Positions 1 to 11,384 of a DNA stretch of 64,000 nucleotides are shown here, one piece after another. Numbering within the stretch: the stretch's first letter is position 1; every line of letters begins with the position of its first letter. The stretch lies in contig NC_133123.1 of the NCBI RefSeq assembly GCF_033568475.1, positions 4,464,001-4,528,000 on the forward strand. The letters run 5' to 3'. The DNA comes from Henckelia pumila. Taxonomy: Eukaryota; Streptophyta; Magnoliopsida; Lamiales; Gesneriaceae. Made by a program: the position numbers and the translations under genes. The notes under the pieces were generated by a model, which saw nothing but the letters and a program-made list of their open reading frames with translations, searched no databases and had not been told where the DNA came from.

Positions 1-1167
1 AACATAGTATTTAATTTAAAAATTAAAAATATAATGATCTTTAATTTAAAAATTAAAAATATAATGATAAAAATAGATCTATTTTTTTTTCATAAAAATA
101 ATTCTAGATTAAAAAGCAAAATATGCTTATGTGAAGGACGAATTATTCTATGCTACACCTGAAGTATTTTTTCATGTGGTCAAATATCAACCAATTGGAT
201 TATCAAGACATATGTCAATTTCCATAAAAATATATGAATCACACGTGACCTAATGATATTGAAATAGAAGAAAAAATACTCCCGACATAAACTAACCCGT
301 GAAGGACATCAACCCACCTTTTTCTCGTGCATTCCCCATAGGTGGGAAAGGCGACGGAAACAATTTTTCAAAAAAAGAAAAGAAAAAGAAAGTGACAGAA
401 ACTTCCGCCGGGGGAGGTTCCATCCGTGTTACCCAGCAACATTTATGGGACGGGAGGAAAAATTAATTTAATCATGGATTTTATAATTATAATATATAAT
501 AAATAAACTAAATGCACCTGTTCCAGCTCATTATTAAGACGACAGAGATCGAAGATTTGCTACTTTATCATGGGTTCAACAATAATGCTATGCTAAGGAA
601 AGTTCCTATCTTTTTCTTCTCCAATCCTGTGTGTCCAAGGGGAAAAGAAGTTATAAATGGGTTTCTTTTTTTCCACTCGGAGAGCTGAAATTCTTTGGTT
701 ATTTGTCTGCAAAAACAAATCTTTCTTTGTTTTGTTCTTGACCATTCCTTAAGATCCCCCAGGGAGCACCCATTATCTTGCAACATACTGTTTGGAAGGA
801 AGTGTAGTTGGGGACTTTATATTTTTTGGATCTGAAAAGGTGTAAACTTGGAAGTCAATTCTTGTCAACAGCAGGACATTGTTTATTCCAAACAAACACA
901 CCTACTGCTGGGGCTGGATATAAGGAGAATTGGTAGGACTTGCATCTTTTTTTTAAATACTTTTGGTGTTCGTGGAATCCTTTATGTAGCAATGGAAGCT
1001 ATGGAGATTCTAGCTCATTGTAGTTATGCAGCAGAGTGTTGATTTTTGAGCTTTTCCATCAAACGGGTTGTGGTAATCTTGTGGAAGAACTTGATTGCAG
1101 AGATTTATTTGAATCCTTAGAGGTTGAAGTTCGTGTATTTAGATTGTCTGGATCCAAATCATTAGGA
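1..1167. other. 5' flank and leader region of the MLO gene
   Basis: No gene is seen here. An imperfect tandem duplication of about 31 bp fills positions 10-69. The part just before the MLO start contains short upstream reading frames: an AUG-stop at 984-989, a 16-codon frame at 992-1042 and a 7-codon frame at 1026-1049. Where transcription starts is not visible, so whether these are in the leader is unknown. Confidence 0.5.
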
Positions 1168-4100
1168 ATGTCCGAAAATACCGCGGAGCTGAGGTCACTC
1201 GCCTTGACTCCGACATGGTCTGTTGCTACTGTATTGACCATATTTGTTGCTGTTTCGCTGCTCGTGGAGCGCTCGATTCACTGGCTGGGTAATGTGAGTT
1301 GCATTCATTTATTCTCTTTGAATCCGCCAATATTGTACTTGTTTTGAATTTGAGTTTTTATGTTATAATAATGAAAAGTCAGACAACTTTATCTAGTTGG
1401 TTTTCATAAAATGCTGTTAGATTTCAGATGTAGTTGATTAAGAACAATTTTCTATGCAGGCTTTCATGAAATTTGCCTTTTTAGGATGCAATATTAGTTT
1501 GATAATTTTGGTCAAAATTAAGTGGCTTTGAATTAAATTTGTCAGCTTTTGAAAGAGCTTTTGCTTTCTTGTGGTTTCAGTGGTTGAAGAAAACGGATAG
1601 GAAACCTTTGCTTGCCGCTGTGGAGAAAATGAAGGAAGGTGATGTCAAATTTTTTTATGTAATTTGAAACCAAATACTGTTGGAAACCTTTTCCTCGCAT
1701 CTAACTACGAGCGTGTTTTGAAACCTGTCTACAGAGTTGATGCTTCTTGGATTCATATCTCTCCTCCTAACAGCAACTTCAAGCATTATATCAAATATTT
1801 GCATACCGTCGAAGTTTTATGATGGTGTATTCGCCCCATGCACCAAGCGTGAAGTCGATGAGGAAAGGGAGAATAATCACTTCAAGGAGGGCAGACTTCT
1901 GATGACCGGTCTTAACAGGAACACCTGCCGAGAGGCAAGTCAGTTCTTGAGAAGCAATTTATGTTCTCTTTGGATCATTTAAGGCTCGCACAATGCATAA
2001 ATGAACAATGTTTCAACACAATTCTATGTTGTTATGTATTGGTCCATGCGCAGTATTGCTTTCATATAGCGTATCTAACAATTTAGTCGTATACACCTTT
2101 GTTTTCCTTTCCAAGTTCATATGTGATATTTTCCTCATTTCTGAAAAACTAAGTCTATTGGGTTTGATTTGTCATACAGAATTACGAACCATTTGTTTCG
2201 TATGAAGGTCTTGAGCAACTCCATCGATTCATCTTTGTTATGGCAGTCACACATATATCTTACAGCTGCTTGACTATGTTGCTGGCAATCGTAAAGGTAG
2301 TATTTTGATTTTTCAGATCACTCATCTACATACTACTCATTGTTGTTTAAGGTAGCTAATCTATTTTTGTTTCAACTGAACATGCTATCTTCCATATTTA
2401 TCTTTCATTTAATTCTATCGTCTCAACTTTTGTAATTGTTAAGGCCCGGATAGGTAATTATGATGAATTTAGAATCGCATAAAAAAGTTCAAGTTTCTAA
2501 CTTTTAGTGCCTTTTGCCTTAATTTTTCTCTCGTCATAGGTTCTAACATGTAGGTGTTCATTATTCATGTCAGATTCACAGCTGGAGAGCATGGGAGAAT
2601 GAGGCTCACATGGACAGATATAATACTTTAAACGGTATCTAGAGCAGTTTGTTTAGTCCTTATACATATTCATTGCTTCTTTTCCCATTTTAATCGATTA
2701 AAACTATATCTTACACGAATTGAGGAGGAAATCTTTGCAAGGTGAAAAGTCACCTCTTCATTAGCATGTACTAGCTGATAATGGATGTGAAAAACGTCGA
2801 AAATTCCTATAATTTAATGATTAAAATTTTACTAGTGGTTGAGAAGAGAAATTCTAACATTGAATCTCTTACATGCTCATTCTCTCCCGACAGCTAATTC
2901 TATTTGTTACCTAGGTGTAGTGAGGATCAAGTGTCAACAGTAGACTATAGGATCAAGACAGTGAATTTCCCTTCTATTAGTCAGAAATTTGGAAGAGTTT
3001 AAGAATGATCCCTGTCAATTTCTTGTTTGCAGAAATCGCAAAAGCCCTGACAATGCGTAGGCAATCAACCTTTGTCAGAGTCCATACATCAAATCCCATG
3101 GACAGGAATAGATTCCTTGTTTGGGTGGTAAGTGCACTTGTCTGCTGCTGCACTCTTTTTTTGTGGCATTTTCTGTCTGTAAATATATTAATTCTTCTTC
3201 TTATGTGGTATGTCTGTTTAAATAAATTGCATCATTGCAAAATTTCTGTATGACACTATGACCAACAATCCCAAATGGCAGGCGTGAAATGGTTTTATGT
3301 TCCTAGCTAACCCTTTATGTTTCATTTGGTGTTTTCCTCGTTCATATTTAGCTAAGAAGGATTCTTGATTAGAAACCAACCACCTCATTCTGATTGAGAT
3401 TAAAATGGTTTGAATGTCCAGACCTGTTTCTTCCGTCAGTTTGGGAGGTCCGTGGTCCGTGCAGATTACCTTTCACTTCGCCAGGGATTCTTTGCGGTAT
3501 GTAAAAATCAGTGCAAATGGTGAACACGACTACATCTTTATCATATTTTTAAATTTATTTACTCATTTACATTTTGGATCAATGTTGGCTTTGATAATAT
3601 TTTTTCACAAGGTAATCCATAATGTAAGCACTAAATCAGGGCTATTTGTTGCAAAAGAATCTGAACTCTTTAGGCAATGAAACAGTTTCCAGAAGCAATA
3701 AGCTTTCTCACTCGAATTTAATTATTTATTTCACTTATTACCTTTTAGTCATTTACCGCGTTAATGAGATTCAATATGAAGATTTAAAGCCATACAATGT
3801 TAAAAATAGTATGCTCTATGATCATCTGTTTCTGGTGTTTTATATTTCAAACCTTGCAGTAGCTCTTGTCATCTTGTCAGTTGTACATAGTAAGGCCTCA
3901 CATGATTTTCCACGATTGAGTCATTTAGTTTATTCTTGTGTTGCTTTGAATATGTGATGTATATGTCTTTTCTTAAAATTCATCTCGTCCTGAACTTTGA
4001 CATGATATATATTGATCAAATTGCTTTATTAATTGCAAACTATTCTGTCTTTCAATAAGATTCAGTTCATAATAACATCTCTGTTTACTTTTGGTCATTC

Positions 4101-6345
4101 TTTTAAATTATGGCAGAATCACAACCTTCCATCAACATATGATTTTCACAGCTATATGATTCGCTCCATGGAGGAAGAATTTCAACGGATTGTTGGTGTC
4201 AGGTAAGGAAGAATATCATAAAGAAGCTCATTATTTGAATTTATAAATTTTGTGGTTCTTGTACAACTAATGAAATGCAAAAGAGGAGTAATAGGTTGGC
4301 AGAATTTCAAGTATGTACTTTATTGCTATTTGATTGGAATGCAAAAACATAAGAGTCCACGTGTCCTGTTCATCAATGATCTCTTTCATATACCATTTTA
4401 ATGCTGTAAATCATGGACCAGTCGACTGTAAATGGTTGTCATGAAATGTGTCACCACTCACCTGACCCGGTATTAGTTTCTGCATTCTAATCATTATGTT
4501 GCAAAATTGTCATAAATCAGTAGATCTTTTCGAAAACACGATGTTTAGTATATCTGTCTTGATCTATGTAGGCACTTCATTACATGAATCCAGTTTTTTC
4601 CTGATCTGTAATTGGTTTTGTGTCTGGTTTTCTATAGGAACTTTGTGACATTCATTTTTTGTTATTATTTACAGCGCTCCACTGTGGGGATTTGTTGTAG
4701 CGTTTATGCTGTTCAATATAAAAGGTAAGTGAATTAAACGATACTATATATATATTTTTGTTTAATCTTACCTTTGTTTGGTCAATTTCAAAATGTGTAG
4801 CTCAAATCCGAATCACCGCCTCCCTCACATGTCAGGATTCCATGTTGGCTCTTATTTTTTGGCTAGAAATTGGAGATTATGCTCTTATGGGGAAATTTGC
4901 ACTTGGCATTCTTACATTTGCTCCTTTTATATGGTCTAAAATTCATGGAAAAGGGACTGAAAGGATAATTTGTGTTAGTTTGTCTTTTCGTGTTGCAGGG
5001 TCTAATCTGTATTTCTGGATTGCACTAATACCTGTGACTGTAAGTTGTTTTAACTGGCAGTTGAAACTTATATAATTTTTCCTGTTTTATCTGGTTCATT
5101 TCTCGAGGGCATTGAGTGATTTCTTCCTACTTGCCACACACAGTAAGAGAGGAAATGCTCTTTTACCATTATTAATTCATGATCTATACTTTTTGCAGCT
5201 TGTTCTTCTTGTGGGCACGAAACTGCAACATGTTATAGCAACCCTGGCATTGGAGAGTGCAGGAATAAGTGGGAGTTTTTCCGGGCTTAAGTTCAAACTC
5301 AGAGATGAATTGTTTTGGTTCAATAAACCAGAATTATTGTTGTCCTTGATTCATTTTATCTTATTCCAGGTTGGCCAGCAAAATTGTTATCATGAAACCA
5401 TAAGTTCATCAAAATTCTTGTGATACATATATGAGTACTAATCATTCCATAATACTTGCAGAATGCATTTGAGCTGGCTTCCTTTTTTTGGTTCTGGGTA
5501 CTCTTTCTTCCTTAATGTTGCTTTGCTTTCTTCATATTCGATTTAAAATAACTTGGAAACAGAACGTTAAGAAAGCTAAGTTAAAGTTGCAACACTAGAA
5601 GCCAGTCAAATGGTTTTTTCCTTTTTGTCAACCAGATGGATGTTAGTTCTGATATATCTGTACCTTTGAACACAGTGGCAGTTTGGATACAATTCATGCT
5701 TCATAAAGAACCACTTGATCGTTTATATACGTCTCTTTGTGGGGTAGGCATAAATTTTTAAGTTGTTACGGATTTGACCTTCTGTTATCACCTTTCAAGT
5801 CTTAGACTTTGGCTTCTGTCATCAGATTTTCTGGACAGTTTTTGTGCAGCTACAGCACCTTGCCACTCTATGCACTTGTCACTCAGGTATTCAGCATATC
5901 AGACAATCGTAGTAAAATCGAACATTGAGTAAACATCACTGTATGTTTTTTATTTTCTTAGATGGGAACAAACTACAAAGCAGCCTTGATTCCAAAAAGA
6001 ATAAGAGAGACAATCCATGGATGGGGAAGGGAAGCTAGGAGAAGGAGAAGGCATGGCCATTTCACTGATGATTCCACTGTGCACACAGACACGAGCACAG
6101 TCGCATCAGTCGAGGAAGATGAAGATGATAATCAGTTGCCAGATAGTCCTGTATTTGCTGCCGAAAAAGGTGCAGAAATCGAGTTGCAACCTCATGCTGT
6201 TATTAGCATTGATTTGCCGGTTGCTGACCAGAGTTCTAATCAGATTGGTACACCTTTCTTTCGGCCCTCGGCTTCGGTCTCTTCCCCTTCTTCTTTAAGA
6301 ATTTTGCCAGAAATGATACCAAGGTCTTCTTCAATGCCGAGATAA
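1168..6345 (+). CDS. MLO-like seven-transmembrane protein, MLO11/MLO14 type
   Basis: Fifteen exons: 1168-1293, 1581-1638, 1735-1934, 2180-2296, 2574-2634, 3033-3127, 3422-3496, 4117-4202, 4675-4724, 4999-5039, 5199-5369, 5462-5497, 5676-5743, 5826-5886, 5962-6345. Joined they give 542 residues, normal for MLO. The protein is a plasma-membrane, seven-helix, calmodulin-binding MLO. Helices are visible near residues 16-35, 63-83, 141-166 and 275-303 and in the later short exons. Family blocks include [11 protein letters not shown] (220-230), [29 protein letters not shown] and [19 protein letters not shown] basic amphipathic calmodulin-binding segment lies at about 423-445, followed by a Ser-rich acidic tail. 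It reads closest to Arabidopsis MLO11/MLO14, the clade tied to root thigmomorphogenesis rather than powdery mildew susceptibility (family knowledge). The ATG at 1168 is the first in frame. Intron 3 starts with GC instead of GT, and the frame requires it. No break is seen, so the gene looks functional. Confidence 0.93.
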
Positions 6346-6393
6346 AGTAATGGATAGGAAAATTCAGAATCAGATATATAGCAGTATTCATAT

Positions 6394-7190
6394 AGATATG
6401 AATGAATAGCTCACGGTTTTGCATCTTTATTGTTAAATGCTACCAGTCAGAGAAGCTTAAGCAGATAGACAAAATAGATTGTAAAATATCTATATAATGA
6501 TTTCAAGAAACCAGTGTTCTTCAATTTATTTTGTAGCGGACACTCGACAGGGCAACAATTTGAAACTGGTGAGCAAGAAACGACAGGGTAACAAGTTGGA
6601 GGCGGTGGACGTAGGTGGAATGGATAGATAGATGAATGAATAGCTCACGGTTTTGTTATTTTGTCTATTTATTGCTAAATGCTTCCAGTTAGAGAACTTA
6701 AGCAGATATAGAAAAGATATACTGTAAAATATTTATATAATGATTTCAAGAAACAAAGTATTCTTATTTTTCAGCATATAATTATGACAATTTATTTCGA
6801 AACCATACATGAAAAGAACTATTGTATCCAGTATTTTTTCCCACGTATAACCTCATTGCTATGCAGAGTTCACAGTTTAGTTCATGGACTCATTCTTGGA
6901 AACATCTTCCCGCATTTGTCCATTTGAGACAGGCTCGTTCTTACTATCTATTACGGACTTCTGTTCGAGCTGTTTCTCTTAGTCAGAATAATTGGGCTTT
7001 GATGGAGCCTTCGAGTCAGGCAAAGGTTGCGCCTGCACATTGACTTTTGCGCTTGCTGGGGACTGCGAGTTAGACCAATCTTGCGCAGCCACTTTTGGAT
7101 GCCCACAACCCGGCGGGCACTCGACGGGGCAACAATTTGAAACTGGTGGGCAAGAAACGACGGGGTAACAAGTTGGGGGCGGTGGGCTGT
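6394..7190. repeat. Partial duplication behind MLO carrying a piece of the neighbouring Gly/Cys-rich gene
   Basis: Block 6394-6530 matches 6628-6765, both beginning with AATGAATAGCTCACGG and ending near TGATTTCAAGAAAC. Directly after the first block, 6541-6610 matches 7126-7195, which is coding sequence for the tail of the Gly/Cys-rich protein on the minus strand. The first copy lacks the roughly 360 bp that separate the two parts in the second. I infer one duplication followed by deletion, or a template switch. The copied coding piece is too short to be a gene. Confidence 0.8.
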
Positions 7191-7623
7191 AGCAATCACC
7201 CTGGTGATTTCCAGTACCACCACAGGCGTAGCCGCAACCACAACCTCCGTTGCCCCCACAGTAGCCGCCACCACCTCCACCACCACAGCCAAAATTCCCG
7301 CATCCACCACAATAGCCACCACCACCACCACCACCAAAATTTAAACACCCGCCACAACCTTCATTGCCTCCGCCACCGCCACCACCTCCACCTCCAGAAC
7401 AACGACCACCTTTGCAGCCAGATTGCCACTTGGAGTCACCTAAGCTGGAAATACCATCACTACTTTTGAGACCAGTACCGGTGCTTTGCGTAGCCAGAAG
7501 AGAGCGTAAAAAGTTTGGCTTTTCAACATGCGCAGAGTCAGTAAGCACCTTACTAGCAGAGCAGAAGCTCAAGCATAACAAAACCAAGAATCCCACTTGT
7601 GCAAAACCCATAGCTGTTTCCAT
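6979..7623 (-). CDS. Secreted glycine/cysteine-rich protein with a Pro/Cys tail
   Basis: A single-exon gene of 214 residues. It starts METAMGFAQVGF with a hydrophobic signal peptide ending near SFCSA, so it should enter the secretory pathway and probably the wall. The middle alternates long Gly runs with Cys pairs (GYCGGCGNFGCGG, GGCGCGYACGG). A PPPPTCYP and CPPVSNCCPVECPPGC section follows, then a hydrophilic tail. The frame stays open upstream to an ATG at 7710, but a TATA box (TATATAAAGC on the minus strand, 7683-7692) lies inside that extension. I therefore chose the ATG at 7623; 7611 is also possible. I do not recognise a named family beyond cell-wall glycine-rich proteins. The gene is convergent with MLO, and a fragment of its 3' end is duplicated at 6541-6610. 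Confidence 0.75.
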   Translation of the reverse strand: METAMGFAQVGFLVLLCLSFCSASKVLTDSAHVEKPNFLRSLLATQSTGTGLKSSDGISSLGDSKWQSGCKGGRCSGGGGGGGGGGNEGCGGCLNFGGGGGGGYCGGCGNFGCGGGGGGGYCGGNGGCGCGYACGGTGNHQGDCYSPPPPTCYPVVSCPPVSNCCPVECPPGCGHPKVAAQDWSNSQSPASAKVNVQAQPLPDSKAPSKPNYSD

Positions 7624-7682
7624 TTGAGAAATATTCTTAGTAATTTCTGATCGATGATGTGAAAACATATACAACGATCGAG

Positions 7683-7692
7683 CTTTATATAG
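7683..7692 (-). promoter_or_regulatory. TATA box of the Gly/Cys-rich protein gene
   Basis: The minus strand reads CACTATATAAAGC here, 60-69 bases before the chosen ATG at 7623. That spacing fits a start site about 30 bases downstream and a short leader. It argues against the upstream ATG at 7710, which precedes the box. Confidence 0.65.
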
Positions 7693-7710
7693 TGTTAGAA
7701 AATCAGCCAT

Positions 7711-9392
7711 TTAGTACGAAATTTCAGCAGTCTTTTGGGTGAGCACTCTTCATTCTCTTCCCACTTCTTGAAGCATTTAAAACTCATGATATATCGTTGC
7801 ATGGATACCGGTAGTTTCAATCATTTACTATAATAATTAATAATTAATTAATCCCAGAGTTCTAGTTTTTTTCCATCTTTCTTGCGTTATCTATGTTAAA
7901 ACACAACAAAATGAATTTTCTACTCCATATTCAATGAATTTTAATATTTTGAAATTTGAACTGAGAGATAGCTAAGTGTAAATTATGTGATGGAAAAGTG
8001 TGTATAAAGTACGAAAATGCTAATAAATATAAATATAAATATAAATATATATTTTTAATCGATATTGAGGGTGAGGATGTTTAGATGGTCTTGAACCCAA
8101 CATTTCTCCCAATTGTGAGAGATTGATGCCACTTAAGCTAACAAGCCTTGTGCTATTATCTATTTCTATTAGTCTAAGCAAGAACATCACATAAAAACAA
8201 CTTTTGCTATATTAATGTGAATTTTCAAAAATATCTCTCGACTTAATTAAAAGGAAAAAATTATTAACATATAATTATTCTTAAAAATTTATAACTTCTC
8301 ATACATTCTTTGACCTATTTTCTACAAACGGTTTTTATGTTTTAATAATTTTATAAAAATCACAAACATAAAATATTCATTTATTGCATTACACGCACGT
8401 ATGTACAAAATGATTAGATATTAATTAAATTAGAGTGTATCATAATAATCACTTTTGGACTAACCAAATGTATATTTTTCGAAAAACGTCAAATCCTTTT
8501 TAAAGTTGGTAATTAAGAATATTTTTTTTAAATAATTGCAATAATCTTGTTTTTAGATAAATATTTGAAAATCGCTTTTTTTATATAAAAAATTTGGGTC
8601 ATTTGAAATACATTTGAAAATCTATAAATTCGTGCTTTTAGAAAAAAACAGTTATTTTAACTTAATTAAGTGCTTTTAAAAGCACTACAACCCCTATCCA
8701 AATACATATAAAGCAATTATAAAAGCACTTAAAAAAAACACACACGATCATTTTTCTTGTTTCAGCTTCTCCAAACACACTCGTTGTTGATAAATCCACA
8801 ATAATATCTACACTTTCATAATAATTAGGCATTCGGAGATATATACAAAGTGAAACGAACAAGGAAATGCGCTAAAGGATGATTGTAGTTTTTGGTTGGT
8901 CATTGTTGAAAACTTATATGCATACACGAGTTAAAGTAGACTATTTATTTCAAAAAAAAAAAAAAAATTATCTCATTACACATATTGGGTTTCATCACCA
9001 CATATCCATAGTATGTGTAGGACAAAATAAATATTAAAACTTGTTTGCAAACTATGAATCCCAGCGTCGAACAATTTGAAGCAAACAAAGTAGTTAAAAA
9101 TGAAAAAGAAATAAAAAAGAAGCATGAATTCAAGATGATCTGACCCGAACAGAAAAATATTTGTAGCAACCGCGAAGTTGATCTCTTGGTGGGGAACTGG
9201 GGAAGCAGGAAGAAAATTATCAAGCAGTAGGATAACAAATACTGATGCCAGAGAAACTCTAGCCCTTCCAAACTTTTTATTAAGTCGACGGAGTTGGATA
9301 AAGCAATTCGAGTACACAGAATCAAGTAAAGCTCAGATATCAAATCAGAAGTGACTGAGTCTTATCAGGGGAACTGAATGGAAGTAATAAGC
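7711..9392. other. AT-rich intergenic DNA
   Basis: No gene is supported. It contains a short TAAATA run at about 8025-8050 and a stretch at 8640-8740 with AAAAGCACT motifs in both orientations, which looks like one end of a degraded MITE. The last 50 bases are probably 3' UTR of the following small gene. Confidence 0.4.
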
Positions 9393-10491
9393 TTATTTCC
9401 CAGCATCTGCATCCCTCAAGGATTGGGACATCATTTTCTCCCTATTTTGTAGTTGTCTTTCAGCAGCTACCATATAAAGGCCTGAACAAGTAGATGACCA
9501 AAAGATACGAGGAAGTCAGGGAGATGGAAATAGATGTGGATAATGTAAAAGATAGTTATTCCACCTCCCCAATAAGAGTACAATGTACAACAAAGTGAAG
9601 CTTATAACATGTTCAGTTCCACGAATCAAAATATACTCATAAGTTTACTTCATCGAATCTGTTTTACCGTAACGAGAATGTGAGAAAGGGAAAAATAAGT
9701 TCTCTGACGGCATGACTAACTAGTCTGGAATTCGACACACCCACTAGTCACGACTTCTTTGTTTGTCTAAACCGCCAAATCCTTGCTGATTTTGCACTCC
9801 AACAAATACGGGTACCAATATGGTATTAAATAAAAAATTTATTTTTCCCCCAGAAATGTCACCCGGTCAAGTGACCATATCGCAGGTGATCTTGTTGAAG
9901 TTGAAAATTTCTAAAATCACTCAACATGTCAGGACAATGCCAACAATATATTACCCGAAAAACCGGTTGGAACAAATCAGCAGTTAGAGACATATAACAT
10001 TTCTTTTAGAGGACACATATCAAAAGCCAATCATCAGACAGTAACAGCCATAACTGCAAAAAGCATACGATTGTCATAAACAAGATTGCTCAAAGCAGTT
10101 TCTTTTCAAGATTCATGGAGTATACTCACTTCACTATTACTCACTGCACGGTAAGTAACATAATCAGCTCAAAAGGTATAATCTTTGTCAAAGAGCTAAT
10201 CTTGATTGACAAATACGCATTAAGCGCAAATCTTACATTCCCTAAAAATATTAACATGAAATACAATTCGGACTTTGGTAAAACATACGGATTGAAGCAG
10301 CAATACGATTCAAATATGGATTCTAAGACATCATGCCAACTATCATGATTCGTGGAACATTTTCTGAACAAACTAAAATCTAGAAAATATACATGACCGA
10401 GGAACATACCAATAGCACTTCCAATTGCACAAAGCCAAAGGATCTTGGATGACCATTTGTCACCAATGACTCCTCGGTCTCCGAATCCCAT
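9393..10491 (-). CDS. Small conserved single-span membrane protein, 56 residues
   Basis: Two exons, 10410-10491 and 9393-9481, join in phase 1 to give a 56-residue protein. It begins MGFGDRGVIGDKWSSKILW, continues with one hydrophobic segment (about 18-33, ILWLCAIGSAIGLYMV), and ends in a charged tail ERQLQNREKMMSQSLRDADAGK-like region rich in Arg, Gln and Ser. Donor GTATGT and acceptor TTGTTCAG are good. An AG acceptor just before the ATG (10498-10499) suggests a 5' UTR intron. I recall similar short plant proteins without a named function and give none here. The topology would place a short N-terminus and a coiled tail on either side of one membrane. The exon-1 end with its donor is duplicated upstream at 10541-10580. 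Confidence 0.7.
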
Positions 10492-10617
10492 ATTATTCTG
10501 CAAAATTTATAATATGGTGAAGCTGAACATAACCGTGGGATGACCGAGGAACATACCAATACCACTTTCAATTGTACAAAAATCATTGAAAATCAATTGT
10601 ACAAAAATCATTGAAAA
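10394..10617. repeat. Duplicated exon-end block and short tandem repeat next to the 56-residue gene
   Basis: The 40 bp at 10394-10433, which include the end of coding exon 1 and its splice donor, recur with a few changes at 10541-10580. Immediately after, a 25-bp unit beginning CAATTGTACAAAAATC occurs twice in tandem (10568-10617). This looks like slippage in the 5' UTR or intron side of the gene. Confidence 0.7.
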
Positions 10618-10929
10618 TTGAATATTATCTTACGTTGCTGTTAGCAGGCACTACGGAGACGATGGGAACCGGCGATGGTGGTGGACGTGGTGAAGGCAAA
10701 AATCTGAAATGGGGTTTTCGGGGAGAGCCATTCCATTCCTTGGAACAGAGTCACAAAAGTCGCAATGCGATTTCCGACTTCACTAGGCCGCTTTTTTTTT
10801 TCTTTTTTTTTTTTAAATGCAGATTGAGAAAACTTCAATTTCGAGATTTCAATTTCCAGTATGATAGTAAATGTTAGAGGATTGGTCGTTTACGAAGATC
10901 TCCTAGATATATTTTCGTCAAACAAGATA

Positions 10930-11060
10930 ATTTCATGTATATTTACTTATTTAGAGTGAAAAAAAATACTTTTAGCATAAAATATAATATTTTTTATGAA
11001 TCAGGTTATAAATCCGCCTCACAAAAATTTACTCATGTGAGATTGTCACAAATAAATTTA
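10930..11060. repeat. Degraded GTGAGAC-type inverted-repeat element
   Basis: Contains the pattern AAAATATAATATTTTTTATGAAT, then CGCCTCACAAA and TGTGAGATTGTCAC. This recalls a short MITE-like family with GTGAGACGG termini that I associate with Lamiales genomes. It is degraded, with boundaries uncertain. Confidence 0.4.
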
Positions 11061-11384
11061 TATATATATATATTTGTGTTGAAATGAAATTTTATCCTCT
11101 AGTACTCTCAAATATACAGGCGAACAGGTTTTTCACACAAATTTACATTTAATAGTATCATTTTTTTTTTTTGAGATTTAGTTAATAGAGGTAGTACATA
11201 AAAAAAAATGCAACTAAAAGTAGAAATTGTACTATATATTTGTGCCAATGGAAAAAATAAAGGAAACTTATATAGTTGAGACAAAGGTAGTATGTATTTT
11301 ATCGGTTGCAAAAGCCCAATGTACTGTCATTTCTCATTACATAATTTGCAACAATTTAAATTTTTACAAAAAACTTATCTGAGA

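Noticed and set aside
1036-1167. N-terminal extension of MLO by 44 residues
   Set aside because: It would have to start at a GTG; no ATG occurs in frame before 1168, and MLO11-type proteins start near this point.
6017-6298. Second frame over the last MLO exon
   Set aside because: It overlaps the conserved calmodulin-binding exon in another frame and has no family features.
7095-7627. Plus-strand frames with His-rich and poly-Pro runs
   Set aside because: They are the antisense of the Gly-rich coding sequence, whose GGN codons read as Pro and His runs in other frames.
8945-9343. Two overlapping hydrophobic minus-strand frames
   Set aside because: Low-complexity Phe/Leu frames in AT-rich DNA without splice context or recognisable sequence.
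10611-10877. Frame MKIEYYLTLLLAG and its antisense
   Set aside because: They end in homopolymer-coded Phe or Lys runs and show no conservation signs; the area is more likely the leader of the 56-residue gene.
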